From: Xanthoparmelia taractica
Taxonomy: Eukaryota; Ascomycota; Lecanoromycetes; Lecanorales; Parmeliaceae
Assembly: GCA_033085395.1 (NCBI GenBank)
Contig: JANQBS010000084.1
Span: forward strand, 62,001-126,000
Direction of reading: 5' to 3'
DNA: 64,000 nt
The translations under genes were made by a program, and so were the position numbers. Under the pieces are notes generated by a model that worked only from the letters and a program-made list of their open reading frames with translations, was not told the origin of the DNA and ran no database searches. This document shows positions 34,063 through 46,800 of the stretch, piece by piece. Numbering within the stretch: the first letter of the stretch is position 1; each line of letters opens with the position of its first letter.

Positions 34063-35843
34063 TTATCCTTGGGCTTTTGCATCACTCTTACTGTCCTCAA
34101 AGTCGGTCTCGGGAGACTTCGGACCTCCTTTCGTCTCATTCTTTCCCTTGATTTTCTTCCACTCCACGGCCAAGGATGCTAGAATCATACACGTACTGAG
34201 GACGGCCGTGAGAATAAATACACGGGTCAACGCGTAGTTGTATGCGTGAATAACAGTTTCGAGCTGATCCAACGGCACAATGGTACGAAGAGTGGTCGCA
34301 CCCGTGTTGACAATGGCTTCGGTATTGAGACCCCCAATCCCGGACAGGCTGTCAACAAGCCTGCTCGAGAAGATATTTTGGCTAACACCAAGGAAGACGG
34401 AGCCACCAAGCTGCTGCATAAAGAACATCAGAGCCAGACCGAGAGGGACGTCAGCACGCGGCAAAACGTTCTGGGCGGGCAAAGTCGACGTCTGGAAGCC
34501 ACAGCCAATACCGAAGCCATAAAGAACCTGGTAGCCAATCCAGGCGCTGTGCGCTGAGCTTGGCGAGAGGGTCGAAAGCAAACCTGCGCCTGTGGAGCAG
34601 AGGACTGGTGAGAGCAGCATTGCCGGAACATAATAGCCAATCTTCTCCGTAAAAATGGCAGCAATGATGCTCACAATGACCAAAGACAAGACCAATGGGA
34701 TGGTGCTGACGCCAGCGTGCATCGCCGAGTCGTCCTTGGCCACTTGGAACCAAACCGTAAGATAGTAGATGACGGACATCAAGCCTCCAGAGAGCAGGAA
34801 CATGAACGTCATACTGCCAGCAATGGAACGGTTTAGGATGACTCGGGTTGGGGCCATTGCGGTCTCCGGCGTCAGAAGCTCAACAACGACGAAAGCAATG
34901 AACAGGACGGAGAAGGTGACAAGAAGGCCGATGATCTTAGGTGCTGACCACGAATAGGTGGAGCCACCCCATTGGAGAGCGAGGATGAGGCACACCATAG
35001 ATGGAATGAAGAAAAGGATGCCAACGGGGTCAATACGTTTGATTTGAGCAATGACACTAAGCTTCTCGCGTTTGGGCGATTCGATATGGAGGAAGAGGAG
35101 CACCGCAAGAAATGTAAATCCACCAATCGGCAAGTTCAGGTAGAAGCACCATCTCCATGTCCTAATAGAGTCAGTACAAGACGTTTAGCAGACACCGAGC
35201 CGACTTACACATGATCAGTAAAAGTGCCGCCAATGATTGGGCCAAGCACCGACGACAACCCAAAAGCCATACCGAACATTGAGGTGAAAATAGGGCGTTT
35301 GCGAAGTGGGACGAGTGGAAGTATGACCATCATTCCACCAGAGAAAATGCCGGCTGACCCTAGGCCAGCAATCGCGCGTCCGATGATGAAAGTAGTAGAG
35401 TTAGGAGCGGCACCGCAAAGCGCTGACCCGGCCTCAAAGATCACGATTGAGAGCAGGAAGACCCATTTTGTCGAGTAAAGCTGATAGATGCGGCCAGAAA
35501 TGGGATTGAAACAGGCGGCAGTTAACATGTAGGCACTGCCATACCAACCAATGTCCTGGATAGATTTGAACTCGTCGGTAATCCGGGAAATGGCGGTTGC
35601 AATAATTGTTCGATCCTAGTGTGGGTGTAAGCTCGACCTGTGAGTCTGGAGCTGTACGATGAAACTTACCAATGCGACAAGGAAAATCGACAGATACATG
35701 CCAATGATAATTGTCCAGAACTTGAGAGACTTTGGCTGGAAATTCTTTTCGGCATCTTCATATTCGTCGACTGTCTCGATTGGCTGAGCCCGCTCGGCTG
35801 GAGACACGTCTTTGGCAGAGTGCACAGAAGCTGTGGAAGACAT
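34063..35843 (-). CDS. MFS efflux pump, DHA2-type (14 TM)
   Basis: Three minus-strand exons, 35670-35843, 35209-35615 and 34063-35161, give 559 residues from MSSTASVHSAKD. Motifs are LDRTIIATAISRITDEF at TM1, DIGWYGSAYMLTAACFNPISGRIYQLY, IGRAIAGLGSAGIFSGGMMV and GPIIGGTFTDHVTWRWCFYLNLPIGG (DHA2 motif C region). LGLALMFFMQQLGGSVFLGVSQNIF is close to the end. This pattern is that of AflT/toxin-efflux-like 14-spanner pumps in secondary-metabolite clusters. Exon borders reproduce the conserved VALDRT and DHVTWRW junctions. It is divergent from the Zn2Cys6 relic, sharing a ~690-bp upstream region. Confidence 0.92.
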
Positions 35844-36530
35844 TGTCAATCCAGGAAGAACGAGTGCAGATTCAGGTTGAGATATGGTCTTACCACGACG
35901 CAACCTTGAGCAGTTGGGGGTTTAATCTTATACATAGACCTTGATGTCAGGAGAGATAAGAGCTCTGAGTTGACCAAATGCGCCCGAAAGCTTGATATTG
36001 ACATGGACTAAAACCCGAGTGACAGTAGATTTGTTTTCGTCGGACAATCATAAAGTCCGAGGTGGGTTGATCACATGACATCGGTATTTGCGGCGGATGA
36101 GTCAGCGACCAAAGTGCTGGTCGATCTTGCTCGCCCGGACAATTCAAGCGCCCGAGACAGTATTCGTATCAATTTCTTCATACCTGAGAACTGCTTGAGG
36201 TTCTTCCTTGCCTCCACTTATCGAGCTGTTGTCCGGCTGATGAACATCTTCCCCCGGGCTCCTAGTTCTATTAACGTCTGAGCAACATCTCGGTCTTCTG
36301 CGCTTTGCGCTTCGTTCCCAGTGGCTGGCGTTCACGCCCAAGTTCAGCTACCCTGCAGTTGACGAAGACACCCCGGACTCTCCAAGCGCGTATCCACCTG
36401 ACTCCCGTGCGGCGAATATCGCCCAATGAGTGTTTCCCCCTTGGTTCTTGATCGTCGACTCGTAGGAGGCGTGTATAGTTTAGCCTCATAGGGTGTCGCA
36501 ACCACGGCGTGACGGAGCCGGTTTGCAACT
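35844..36530. other. Divergent region between DHA2 pump and Zn2Cys6 relic
   Basis: Presumed bidirectional promoter of ~690 bases. No coding frame was recognised. Confidence 0.5.
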
Positions 36531-37131
36531 ATGTCAACCATGCCGCCTGCGCTAGAACGTCGTACCGCAGTTTTATCTCCGGACACGCCTTCCCCGTCTT
36601 CTCAACAGTTGAAGCCACAGCGGGTGCTTGCATGTGTACGCTGTCAGCAGCGCAAGGTGAAGTGTCAGCGAATATTCCCTTGCGAAAACTGCATCAAGTC
36701 TCAGGCACAATGTGTGCCGTCGGCGCTGGCTCAGCGTCGGCCAAGACGCAGGTTTCCCGAGCGAGCGCTGCTGGAACGACTCCGCAAGTACGAGGACTTG
36801 CTCCATCAGAAAAATATTACATTCGAACCGCTCCACAAGGATTCGGCTAGAGGCAAAGGGTTTCTCGATGCGGAGAGTGGCCATGATTCGGACGAAGAGC
36901 ATCCGCATACTGTGGGGCCAGATTTCTCCACTCTATCGGCTACCGTCAAGTCCGAAAATATTTATGGAGCCAAGTATGCGCTGTTCAAGGAGCTGGTTCA
37001 AGATGACTAACTCTCTCAGGGATATCTTCCAAGCCATGAGCCAAGGAGTACGACTACCGCGCGTTAGATCTGAGCTCTACTGACAAATGCAACAGGTTCG
37101 AGACCCCAACAATGACAGCGATTCTTCACAT
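36531..37131 (+). pseudogene. Zn2Cys6 transcription factor, frameshifted and truncated
   Basis: The open frame 36531-37010 codes 159 residues with an intact DNA-binding domain at about 35-63 (CVRCQQRKVKCQRIFPCENCIKSQAQC), followed by the RRPRRRFPERALLERLRKYEDLL linker helix. It then reads into a stop at 37008-37010. One base over (+1), the family sequence continues at once as NSLRDIFQAMSQG, so a one-base insertion near 37008 is the simplest explanation. After a 53-nt intron-like spacer, RDPNNDSDSSHDF follows, and then a stop at about 37129. Nothing of the large fungal transcription-factor regulatory domain is found beyond that; the DNA turns A/T-rich. A pathway-specific activator of the neighbouring genes would be the expected role, now lost or reduced to a DNA-binding fragment. 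Confidence 0.8.
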
Positions 37132-38594
37132 GACTTTATCTAATCTTAACCTTGATCCATCTATAGCCTAATCAGTTTTCGACGACTCTTCGAGGCTTTC
37201 TATCAGAGGGGCGGCTCTCTATCCTAACTGTAACTACTTTAATATATACTCAGTATAAAAATAGAGGTACAACATATATGTTAAGCATATGCAAAAGATC
37301 TTATCCGGGGCAGAAACCTATATGCTTGGCATATGCAAGAAGTCTACCCCGGATGGACTAATCCCAACGATGAGTACCATAGCCGCGCTTAGGAGGAATC
37401 AAACACACAACCCGGCCCGAGCTGTACCCCGCTTTCATCGTTGCTTCACCGTTGCTGTTTCCTCCAACCATTTAATTTCTCATCACAACCATCCAGGGAA
37501 GCTTACTCCTGCCTAAATCCACACCTGGTGGAGGGTATAGCTTGAAGCGCGCAAAACAAACGTCTAGGCTTCCTGACCCGCTAATCGCTCTATGTGCTGC
37601 ACTTCCGTACAATCCCGCAGTATCAATATCGTGGCCGGCGAGTAGCGGTCACATTCTCTAGGTACCGATTGCTTCTTTGCAAAAAGCCATCGTGCCTTAT
37701 TCCTGCTGACTGCAGTTGGCTCACATATCTCAGGGAGGCAGAGACATAAGCTGACAGCGTAAACCAACAGCATGAGAAGGCTCGATGAAACACAACGCTG
37801 AATGCTTTTGCATTGAAGCGCAGGGAGCCAGTTGGCTATCATTTACCCAGTGCCCATTCATAACGCAAGTAAGCAAAGGTGAGAGTCTTTCTCGACATGA
37901 CCCCACTTCTGTCAGCCTTCCAGGGCAGGCTGACGGTGAATTTCCAGGAACCGCTGATCGAGAAACAAGCGTAGAGGTTGCTATGTGCAATAGAAGCCCC
38001 GCTGGTGGCCAGGCTCAGCTCTTTCACGAGGAGCGGTAAATTAGGACGGTTCGAGCCCCTTAGTCGGCTTCCTGGTGAATACAACTCCGCCAATCGATTA
38101 CCTCCTGGTCATGGGAGCATTTATCAGAATAGGAAATAAGGCACCGCTGACTGCCGTCTGCTCTCCACTTGAGCATGTTCTGTGGGGAGTATGCAGAGGT
38201 CAGCTCACCGCCTATTGACCCTAGCAAGTAGTAGTGAATGTTCTGCCTTTGTATGAGGAACCTTTGGGACTGGTCCGTTTTCGGACATCTGGGCCTTAGG
38301 CAACAAACATTGAGCGGAGCTTGAGATTTCCGAGACTCCATGTCCAATCGGAGACAAATATCCCAAGAAAATCAGGCGGTGAGTTGCAATATCAGCTATG
38401 ACCCGGCTCTTTACTGCTAGCTACAGACCATGTCCTCGAAGATATAAATTGGCGACCATTTCCCCCGATTTCGATCTCATTTCATATCACCCTCAGCTTT
38501 CCTCTATCATCAGAACACCAACAGAGACTACTTCAAGGGCCTTAGTATTAAATCCATCATTTACTTGCCTACCTCCTTTAGAATCACCGATACA
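37132..38594. other. 1.46-kb gap downstream of the regulator relic
   Basis: It begins with ~140 A/T-rich bases where the regulator should continue. A ~25-bp direct repeat pair (CATATGCAARAAG..CCGG) sits at about 37287 and 37329. The rest shows only small frames without resemblance. Confidence 0.45.
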
Positions 38595-39335
38595 ATGATG
38601 AGAACCATCTCGGTGGCCAGCGTGCTTCTTTCTTTGTCTTTCTACGCTGCCGCCGTGCCAGCAACCGCTCAGCAATCCTTTCCCGAGGTGAAGCCGGGGC
38701 CAGGTCTGCCTAGCCTGGCCTCCCTGAATCTCACCTCCGCCCAGCTGTACCAAGGTTGATAATAGGACCTATCTATATTTGTTTGTTCTTCCACTGCTGA
38801 CGATACTTATAGAGCAACCAGCTCCACTGCGTACAGGACTATACACTCTCGCAGCTGACTTTGATGCATTTTGCGGTGGGGGCAGGAACGACGCAGCCCT
38901 GGTAGACGACGTGATCGCCTGCTTTAACTATCTTACAAACTTGGGTCACCAGAACTGTGTAGTCCCAACTTCCGGGGTTACATTCTGTACGGCTGGAACT
39001 GCCCAAGTCGACGGCGAACCCTATGATACTAGCAACACCGTGAGCTCCTACTGGTAAGATTATAGAGCCTAGAGGTCTTGAAATCTTTCGTCGACTGATA
39101 ATCTGGGCTTTAGTTCTGATGTCGCTACTGGTGTCCAATGGGTCTTTACCAATTGCAACAATGGTGGTCTCGTCGAAGGTTGGTTTTGGCAAATTTTTCA
39201 CCTACACTTACGCCTTCTTCTATGGCATGATACTAAAATCTTTAATGAACAGGCACCCAAGCCGCTGGTGGCAATGGCAACCTACTCGCTGTTGTTGGGG
39301 GTATTTGTGGTTCTTCGGTCGCTCCTTGCAACTAG
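38595..39335 (+). CDS. Small secreted cysteine-rich protein (effector-like), function unknown
   Basis: Four exons, 38595-38754, 38813-39053, 39114-39178 and 39253-39335, give 182 residues. MMRTISVASVLLSLSFYAAAVPA is a classical signal peptide with cleavage expected after residue ~20-25. The mature part is Pro-rich and then contains eight cysteines (FCGGG, ACFNY, NCVVP, FCTAG, SYCSD, TNCNN, GICGS, APCN), enough for four disulfides. DVATGVQWVFTNCNNGG and AAGGNGNLLAVVGG resemble segments of fungal secreted proteins but I cannot name a family. The three introns all restore phase. Size, secretion signal and even cysteine number fit an apoplastic effector or a surface protein. The role is unknown. 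Confidence 0.75.
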
Positions 39336-40852
39336 GAGGAATAGCCATCTTCCTATACTCTCCCAGGAAGCTTCCAAACAGCAGCAGAAGTAGCAGACCT
39401 AAGAGACCGTTGAAGGAATGGACTCAATAAGCGTATGGTGCAATAGGCTGGCCCAGGGTCGAGTTTTCAGTTTTTTGTACGTGATTGTGTAGACTGAACG
39501 TTCATGCATGTCACTCATTCCATCTTTTGAATGGGAGGGGGATATGGAAGGGAGAAAGGTCGAGACGAGTAGATTCTAGGAGTCACAGAATCGTTTTCGT
39601 TCTATTTCTAACACACTCCAACATCTTGATCTAGATTGATAACGGCAACGAAAAACCTCCAATTGATTCAACCCGTTCTTTTCTAATCATTGACTCAATT
39701 ATATTACTTAACGCCTCGGGGCCCCGTTTATCAGTCTTCTGATTCAATTTGATTTCTAAAGAGGGCTCCTTTACACATTCTTCGTTTCGTCAAAGAAACA
39801 GCACAAGATTTCAAACACTGGTGATATATATATCACATACAATCAAAGGTTACAAAGACAAACCCAAGGCAACATAGCCTTATCCGCTCAGCTTATTTCC
39901 ACTAACTGGTGTATCTGTGCGTGCTTTCACAGTCTACTCACCCTATCCGTCGGAAAGCTACATCCCATCAGCCATCGAGGATTCATATATGAAGCCATCT
40001 TATCAAGTCCGAACGCAAGCGACCCATAGGTCAGCGGCCCAGTGACGTGTGTGTTGATCATGTTCTTTGGGCGAAAAAGCACTTTTGCAGTTTTGCTGAT
40101 GATACTCAGGAGGGTTATTGTAGGCAGGTTCTCTTGTGGAGAGCTTGAGAGTTTCCAGGCTTTAAGAGGTAGTATTGAGGTAATAGTCAAGAGATAGGTT
40201 AGCTAGCCTTCGCTGATTATCAGATAGTATTTCTCCTTACCTTACAAGAGTATTCCCTAATATATACGATGTTAGGGCTAGAAGGGTTCACCCCTTGCTC
40301 GGCCAAACCCTTGCCCAGCCACCTAGCTCTAATTTTACCCTAGGCTAGCCGGATGTAGGAAGCTGGGGTTGAATTAGGGCTAGGTGGCTGGGGGCAAGGG
40401 GTGAGCCCTTCTAGGGCTAGCATCATCAAGTTTGAACTTCAACTGGCACCCCCACTGGTGCCACGTAAGGGACAACAGCTTATCTATCAGCTCAGCTTGC
40501 CAGTCATTAAGAAGATCATCGATCGTAGCCTCACTTCTTTTGTCTGCAGGTGGGCTGATTGGTTTTTCCAGGGTTTAGCACTCGTGGACAAGGGACGGGA
40601 TATGGTAAGGCGCAAGGATGCGCCCTCTCACCGGCCATACATATAGCATGACTGCAAGCTAAAACTTCCTCTCGCGGCCCGAGCACTGCACCGATTTGGT
40701 TGATTGCATCGGAATAATTATATGACCGTGAAGATCTGCCCCATCTTCATCATGGCTCACTCGTGGGGTCAACGTGTGCCCTCCATCTATCTCTACCAAT
40801 TCTTCCATCTACCACAGGACAAGCTACCCTCAGTCGTCGTCTTCAAGGCGTC
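39336..40852. other. 1.5-kb gap upstream of the sacsin-like gene
   Basis: It contains the palindromic element at 40269-40423. The remaining sequence is A/T-rich with no gene recognised. The promoter of the sacsin-like gene should lie in the last few hundred bases. Confidence 0.5.
40269..40423. mobile_element. Palindromic MITE-like element
   Basis: The left arm 40269-40334 (starting ATGTTAGGGCTAGAAGGG) is matched by its reverse complement in the right arm 40372-40423 (ending CCCTTCTAGGGCTAGCAT). Both arms share ACCCCTTGC and CCAGCCACCTAGC blocks, and the left arm has an extra ~14-nt partial duplication. Only ~37 bases separate the arms. It could form a long hairpin. It codes nothing and has the size of a solo foldback or MITE. 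No clear target duplication is visible. Confidence 0.7.
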
Positions 40853-43800
40853 ATGGTTCCATCTCCGAGGAGGCAGAACCCGCAGCATCAGCCGCTGACC
40901 GTTTCACTGCGCAAAATCTGCCGGGACTATCCAGCCGGAGCTGGCGTCCTCAGAGAGCTGCTTCAGAATGCTGACGATGCCGGCGCTTCCACTGTGGTAC
41001 ATGCTGACCCACCAGACCCTGATTTTAATCAACTATCCTGACCAGCTCTAGAAATTTGTCCTGGACACGAGCACACATCCGGACTCACCCCTGCTCGTCG
41101 AGGGTCTCTCCCAGTACCAGGGCCCAGCCTTACTGGCTTACAACGATGCACTCTTCTCAGAGAAAGACTTCCGGTCACTGACCTCCTTGGGTGACTCGAA
41201 GAAAGTCCACGAAAAAGCCGCGACGGGGAAATTCGGCCTCGGATTCAGCTCTGTAAGCTTCTATAGGCTTGGGTTGTTTGTCACGTTGCCATTTAATGTT
41301 AACTGGTATTAGGTGTACAACTGGACCGATTGTCCGTCTGTCTTATCTGGATCCACATTATTGTTCCTTGACCCTCATCACTCTTGGTCGAGGATTTTCA
41401 ATCCTCCCGGAGGTCCGGACTATGACTTCCCTGCTTCTGCGAAGGATGAGGCCATGGCCAACCAGCTCCACTGCTTTTCGCTCATCAACTCAGGATGGGA
41501 ATGTCCCTTCGACGGAACGATTATCCGAATACCTCTCAGGAACACTTCGCAGGCGCAATGGAGCGAGATTTCCTCAAAGGAGGCCTCGATACACGACGTT
41601 CGATACTCGATGAACAGCTTCGCGGGCGAGATGGGTTCAAACGGGCTACTTTTCTTGACATCCGTCCACCGTATCGTATTGTCCATTGACGACCAACGAC
41701 TCGACGAAGTTGAGATTCTCAATAGACACGACTTGATTAGGTAAGTCGATGTCCATGATTGTTGTGCACCTGAAGTAACCCGACAAGGCCGAAAGCACGT
41801 CTCAAGGATGTTCTGGATGGTGTTATGAACAACGGAGACCTAACCGGCGGTGAAACTTACCATGAGGTCCACCTTCGACACTGGGCCGCGCAGCGAGAAA
41901 CTCGGAAGACGTTTGGCGTGCTGAACTCCGTGGCGGGATCGGCTCCCGACGCATCATTGGTAAGGTGGGCTGCGTCCGAGAAGCTGTTCCCTTGGGTTGC
42001 GGTTGCGGCTCAGATCACGGTTCGTTCACTTTGCTCCACCTCATATATTGGGATCTCACAGCAGCTAGGATCACGATAGGAGCAGGGAGCCAGGGCGTCT
42101 CTACTCCGTTTTGCCTCTCCCAATCCTAACCGGGCAGCCAGTTCACATCCATGGACTTTTTAGCATCTCCGCCGATCGTTCCAGGCTACACGGACTTGAT
42201 GATAGAGGCGTGCAGGACAAAAGGCCAGAGTCTTGGAATAAGTTTCTCTTCGGTCAGATGGTTCCTAGCGCGTGGGCAAAACTACTCATTAACATCTGCC
42301 AAACCGGTCAGGCGCAAGACCTCTTCCACCTATGGCCAACAACTACCGCCGAGGTCCATCAGTGGTGGTACGGCATCAGTCGTGCTGTAATAGATGTAAT
42401 TTCGCGAAACAATGACCCTGTTTGGTTCACAGATTTTGGATACGTGTCTATGAGAGATGGACTCTTGGCTTCTGCAGCTACCGATGTTCAGCAAAAAAGA
42501 GCATGTCGAGAAGCCGAACTTCGAGTCATTTACTTGTCAGATCGGTTATTTGAAGAAGCCTGTCAGACACCAGGAAGTAGAAGTCTATGTCCTGGAACGC
42601 TTTATGAAGTTCTTCGAGAAACTCGTAAATCCGAGCGCCTATCGAGCCAATCAAAGTTGGTGGTGCTGGAATATCTCCAGCACCAAGTCCCTCTGACAGA
42701 CCTGGCCGCCTTAGAGGTCTTCCCATTCGAGGATGGAATTTTCCGGTCACTCACATCGTCACCAATCTTTCTACATCGTGATGTTTTTGACAAGAGACTT
42801 TTTGCGAGGCAGCCGGAAAGCTGTATAGATACAGATCAGTTATCGGAAGTCACGTCGACCTGGCTTCATGAGCGAGTAAAAGTCAATTCAATCGTGCGCT
42901 ACCGAACCCCGGCAGACCTTTGTGATTATTTCCTAAGCCATGTAGCCAATGGATTGAGCGACACAATTGTGTTTGCCAAGGAAGAAAGGTCCATGTTGAG
43001 TGAAATTTGGGCGTGGATCATGCGACACTGTCCGGGAGATTTGCCTCTGTCGGCCCTCGGATCTTTGTGGTTGGTGCCACTCCACGATTCTGGCGTCCGA
43101 AAGCTTATGCCTCTTGATGTTTCAAATTTCGCTACGTGGTTTGACTCCGGCAAAGGAAGAGACTTGGCTCTAAAGATCGTTGCTGTCGATCCCAGCAACG
43201 CCCCTAAACTCGTAGCGGATGACGCTTTGACCGATGTGACTTTACGACATTTGCTTTCACTCGCGGAGAAGGAGCGTTCCCTTCAGCTGAAAGACGGAAG
43301 GAAGTTTGGAGACTTTCTCAACTTCTTAGTAGAGGGGCGGATCTTGCTCCAGAATGCTACTGAAGACGTGAAAGATTCGGTCTTTCGGATGGTGAAGGAA
43401 CTATACCTGGTTGGAAATGGCACTGACCTCGACGTCGACGCCGATATGCTGAGATCTCTGTGCATCTTCAAGGAGATTCAATGGCCGATTGGCGCAGCGG
43501 GATCATCGACGATGGTTCGATCCTCGACCGACTTGACGAGAAACGTTACTTTTGTGGGAATGAGAAGGCTTGCACCTCTCCCGTTGTTATCAGATCGGGT
43601 CCTCCTCGACGCCACCGATGAATGGGCACGCTCGCTCTTCGAGGATTTGGATCTGGTGAGATGCTTGGACGAGGTACAAATACTAGAAGAACTCGTCATC
43701 TCAGCCTTGCGAGACGGTAGCTATGAGCGTATGACCTCGAAGCTCCGTCTCGAGGTGACGGAACTACTCTTCCAAAACTACTTCCGCCTTTCGCCTTCCG

Positions 43801-46800
43801 CGCAAGGCTGGGTTCCGAACCTTCCAGTCGTTCCATTGGAGAAACGGGAAGACGACGAAAGACTTAGCTTTGCCTGCCCCGTGGACATCGTGGATCCGCA
43901 TGAGTCTGCGCTTGTGAGTTTGTACTTTGAAGATGAAATAAAACGGCCAGAAAGGTACTTCTACCATCAATTTTCTGGAGTTCTCACAAGCTGCGGAGTG
44001 ATGAAAAGGCTGGATGAGCGTCTCGTCCTCGACCGCATCAGAACCTATGAGAGTAAGCAGCTCCCTTTTGGTGTTGTGGCTTCTCGAGCCGAGAAACTCC
44101 TTCGATTGCCCCTTTGCAAAGACATCTCACAGGCCGATTATCTCGCCCAGTCCGTTCGAAGCTGTGTGTGGCTGCCAGGTCGGAGTCCAGAAGGATCACG
44201 TTCTCTCACTGATTCTCTTGAATGTCGAGATAGCAACGACCAGCCATTTGTTGGTCATGTGTGGTACACCCTACCCTTCCAGGTGGAATCCAGCTGGAGA
44301 TCGATATTAGGCTGGCAAGGCCCCATCCATGTCGACGTACTGATCTCTCAACTGGCCAGAAGCATAGCGGATTTGGACATTCACTCTGTTGAGCAGACAC
44401 TTCTTTACCTTGATCGACATTACGCGGTTGAAGATTACGTGGAACGCTTGTTGGGGTTGAACTTTATTCGGAGCAGCAACGGCTTGTTCATCAGCCCCGC
44501 TCAAGCGTCTCGAGGGGGCGCCGAAAGGCTGATGCCGTATCTTTACAACGTTGATTTGCGATTCTGGGATCAGCACACTAAGATCCTAAGACAAGCAAAC
44601 GTTCCCGAAACGCCGGACCTGGGACGGCTGCATGATGTGCAAGAAGGTCTCGAATCCAAAGTCCCCCTGCATGAAGCGGATCTTGACGTCGCCATCGAGG
44701 TTGTGCGCATATGGAGCTCTCAATCCCACAAATCTTTTGAAAACTTGAAAGTGCCAGATGAAACGGGCTTGCTTGCGGACATCGACAGCCTGGTGTTCAA
44801 TGATGCGCCGTGGGTGTCAGAGATAAAATGTGCCTTGGCACACCCGAAGCTTTCTCGAGCCATCGCGGATCGATTGGAAATGCAGCCCGTGAGTGACCTT
44901 TTAAAGAACAGTGACCTTGGTATATCAGACATCGACGACGACGAGTTCAATCAACGTGAGGAGGTCGCCGACGGTATCAGAGATACTTTGGATCGTTATA
45001 CCAGGGAATCCACGTTTCACGAATATCTTGCGAATGCGGACGATTGCGGCTCCGCTTCTGCTATCAACTTTTTGTTCGATGGTACGAGTTACGGCACCGA
45101 ACATTTGCTGACAACGGACTTGGGCAGCCTTCAAGGACCTGCCCTGTTAGTTCACAATGATGGCGGTGAGCAAGCCTTCATCCTGTTGAATTGATAAATG
45201 CTGACGTAGCTGGCATTAGTGTTCACGGAGTCAGATTTTGAAGGCCTGAAACGAGTTGGCCGAGGAAGCAAACGCGACGACCCGACAACCATCGGAAAAT
45301 TTGGGAGAGGCTCTCAGACAATGTATCATTGGACAGACGTGCCAATGATCTTATCTGGACGCCATCTTCTCATCTTGGAGTGAGGAATCTACCCCCGGAC
45401 CAAAAGATCTTTTGGCTAACGTTGCCTCAGTCCTCTACGGCAATATCTACCGTTCAACTATCGTACTAAGCAGAAGAAGCCTGGCGTCAAGGTCAAATAC
45501 ACCAAACTCAAATCTACCTGCCAGGATCAACTTGCTCCATTCGAGGGATTGTGGGGCTTCAATAGTGACAATGACTTCTACAACGGCACTATCTTTCGGT
45601 TTCCCCTGCGCGGCAAGGAAACGGGGTCAGAATTACTGGAGTCTCTGGGCTGTCCAGATTTGACGATGACTGTTAAGATGTTTCGAGATTGTCTAGATGA
45701 GGCTCGATTGACACTTCTTTTCTTACGAAATATTAATTGCATTGATTTTTGCATCAGGCACAATGCGCGATTTGAGTGGAGAGTCCGCCGTGGGATTTGG
45801 CCGGAGAGCGGCACGTTCTCTGACTGGGCTGATGTGATCGTCGAGCATTGCAACTCTCCGGATGATTTCATATGTATAACGGAGCGATGGTGGCGTGTGA
45901 TTGTGGACGTGCATGACGCTCCAGCCGATCTTCAATATCGGCACAAACGAAGAATGAAATACGTCGAGTGTGGAATCGCAGCTCAAGTTCCGAGAGATGT
46001 AGAAGCTAAAGGGCGTTTGAATCGTCTGAAGTCTAAATTCTTCAACTGCGTTCCGCTCAAATTCGAATCGACTTTACCTGTCCAAGTCCACGCGACATTT
46101 CTCCTCTCAGGTGATCGACAGAATATTGCAACTGAAGAAACATCACAGGATGCTGGCTCCGATTGGAACGGGTGGCTTCTGAAGAATAAGATTCCACAGG
46201 TCTACCTCCAGTTTCTCGAAGACGTGGGAAGAAAGATCGGCCATACCGTGTACAATTATTTCCCGATCGAAACCAAACAAAGGCAGCAGAGTCTGTCAGC
46301 TCTTGTCCAAACGGCGTTTTGGGAAGAAGTCAAATCTTCTCATCACCGATTGTTCCCTGTTGTGGAGCCTGCCCAGCTTGAGGATACAAGGGAATACAAT
46401 AGAGTGAGAAAAAAAAGCCGCCAAGCCCCAAGGATGGTGGAGGCTAAACGAGCCGTATTCGATATCCTCGACAAGCAAAGATCCCAGGCCTTTCGACCAC
46501 TGCTGTCAAATTGTTCGGAGAATCTGGTATGCCCACCCACAAGATTCCACAAGCATGTGAGAACTGTTCATCAATTCAACTTTGTGACGCCGTCTCTCCT
46601 TCGACGCGTCCTCCGATCTGAAAAAGCTGTTCAGTACGTCGAAAGCATGATACAAACGAATAAGGATTCCCTGTCTATTCTCCTGTCGTTCATCATCCCA
46701 GAAAACGATGGTGACTTCACGGAGTTCGACGGCTGCATGATTCTACCCCTAATGGATGGAAAATTGGGAACATTATCGCTGAGGACTGGCAGCGCCCAAG

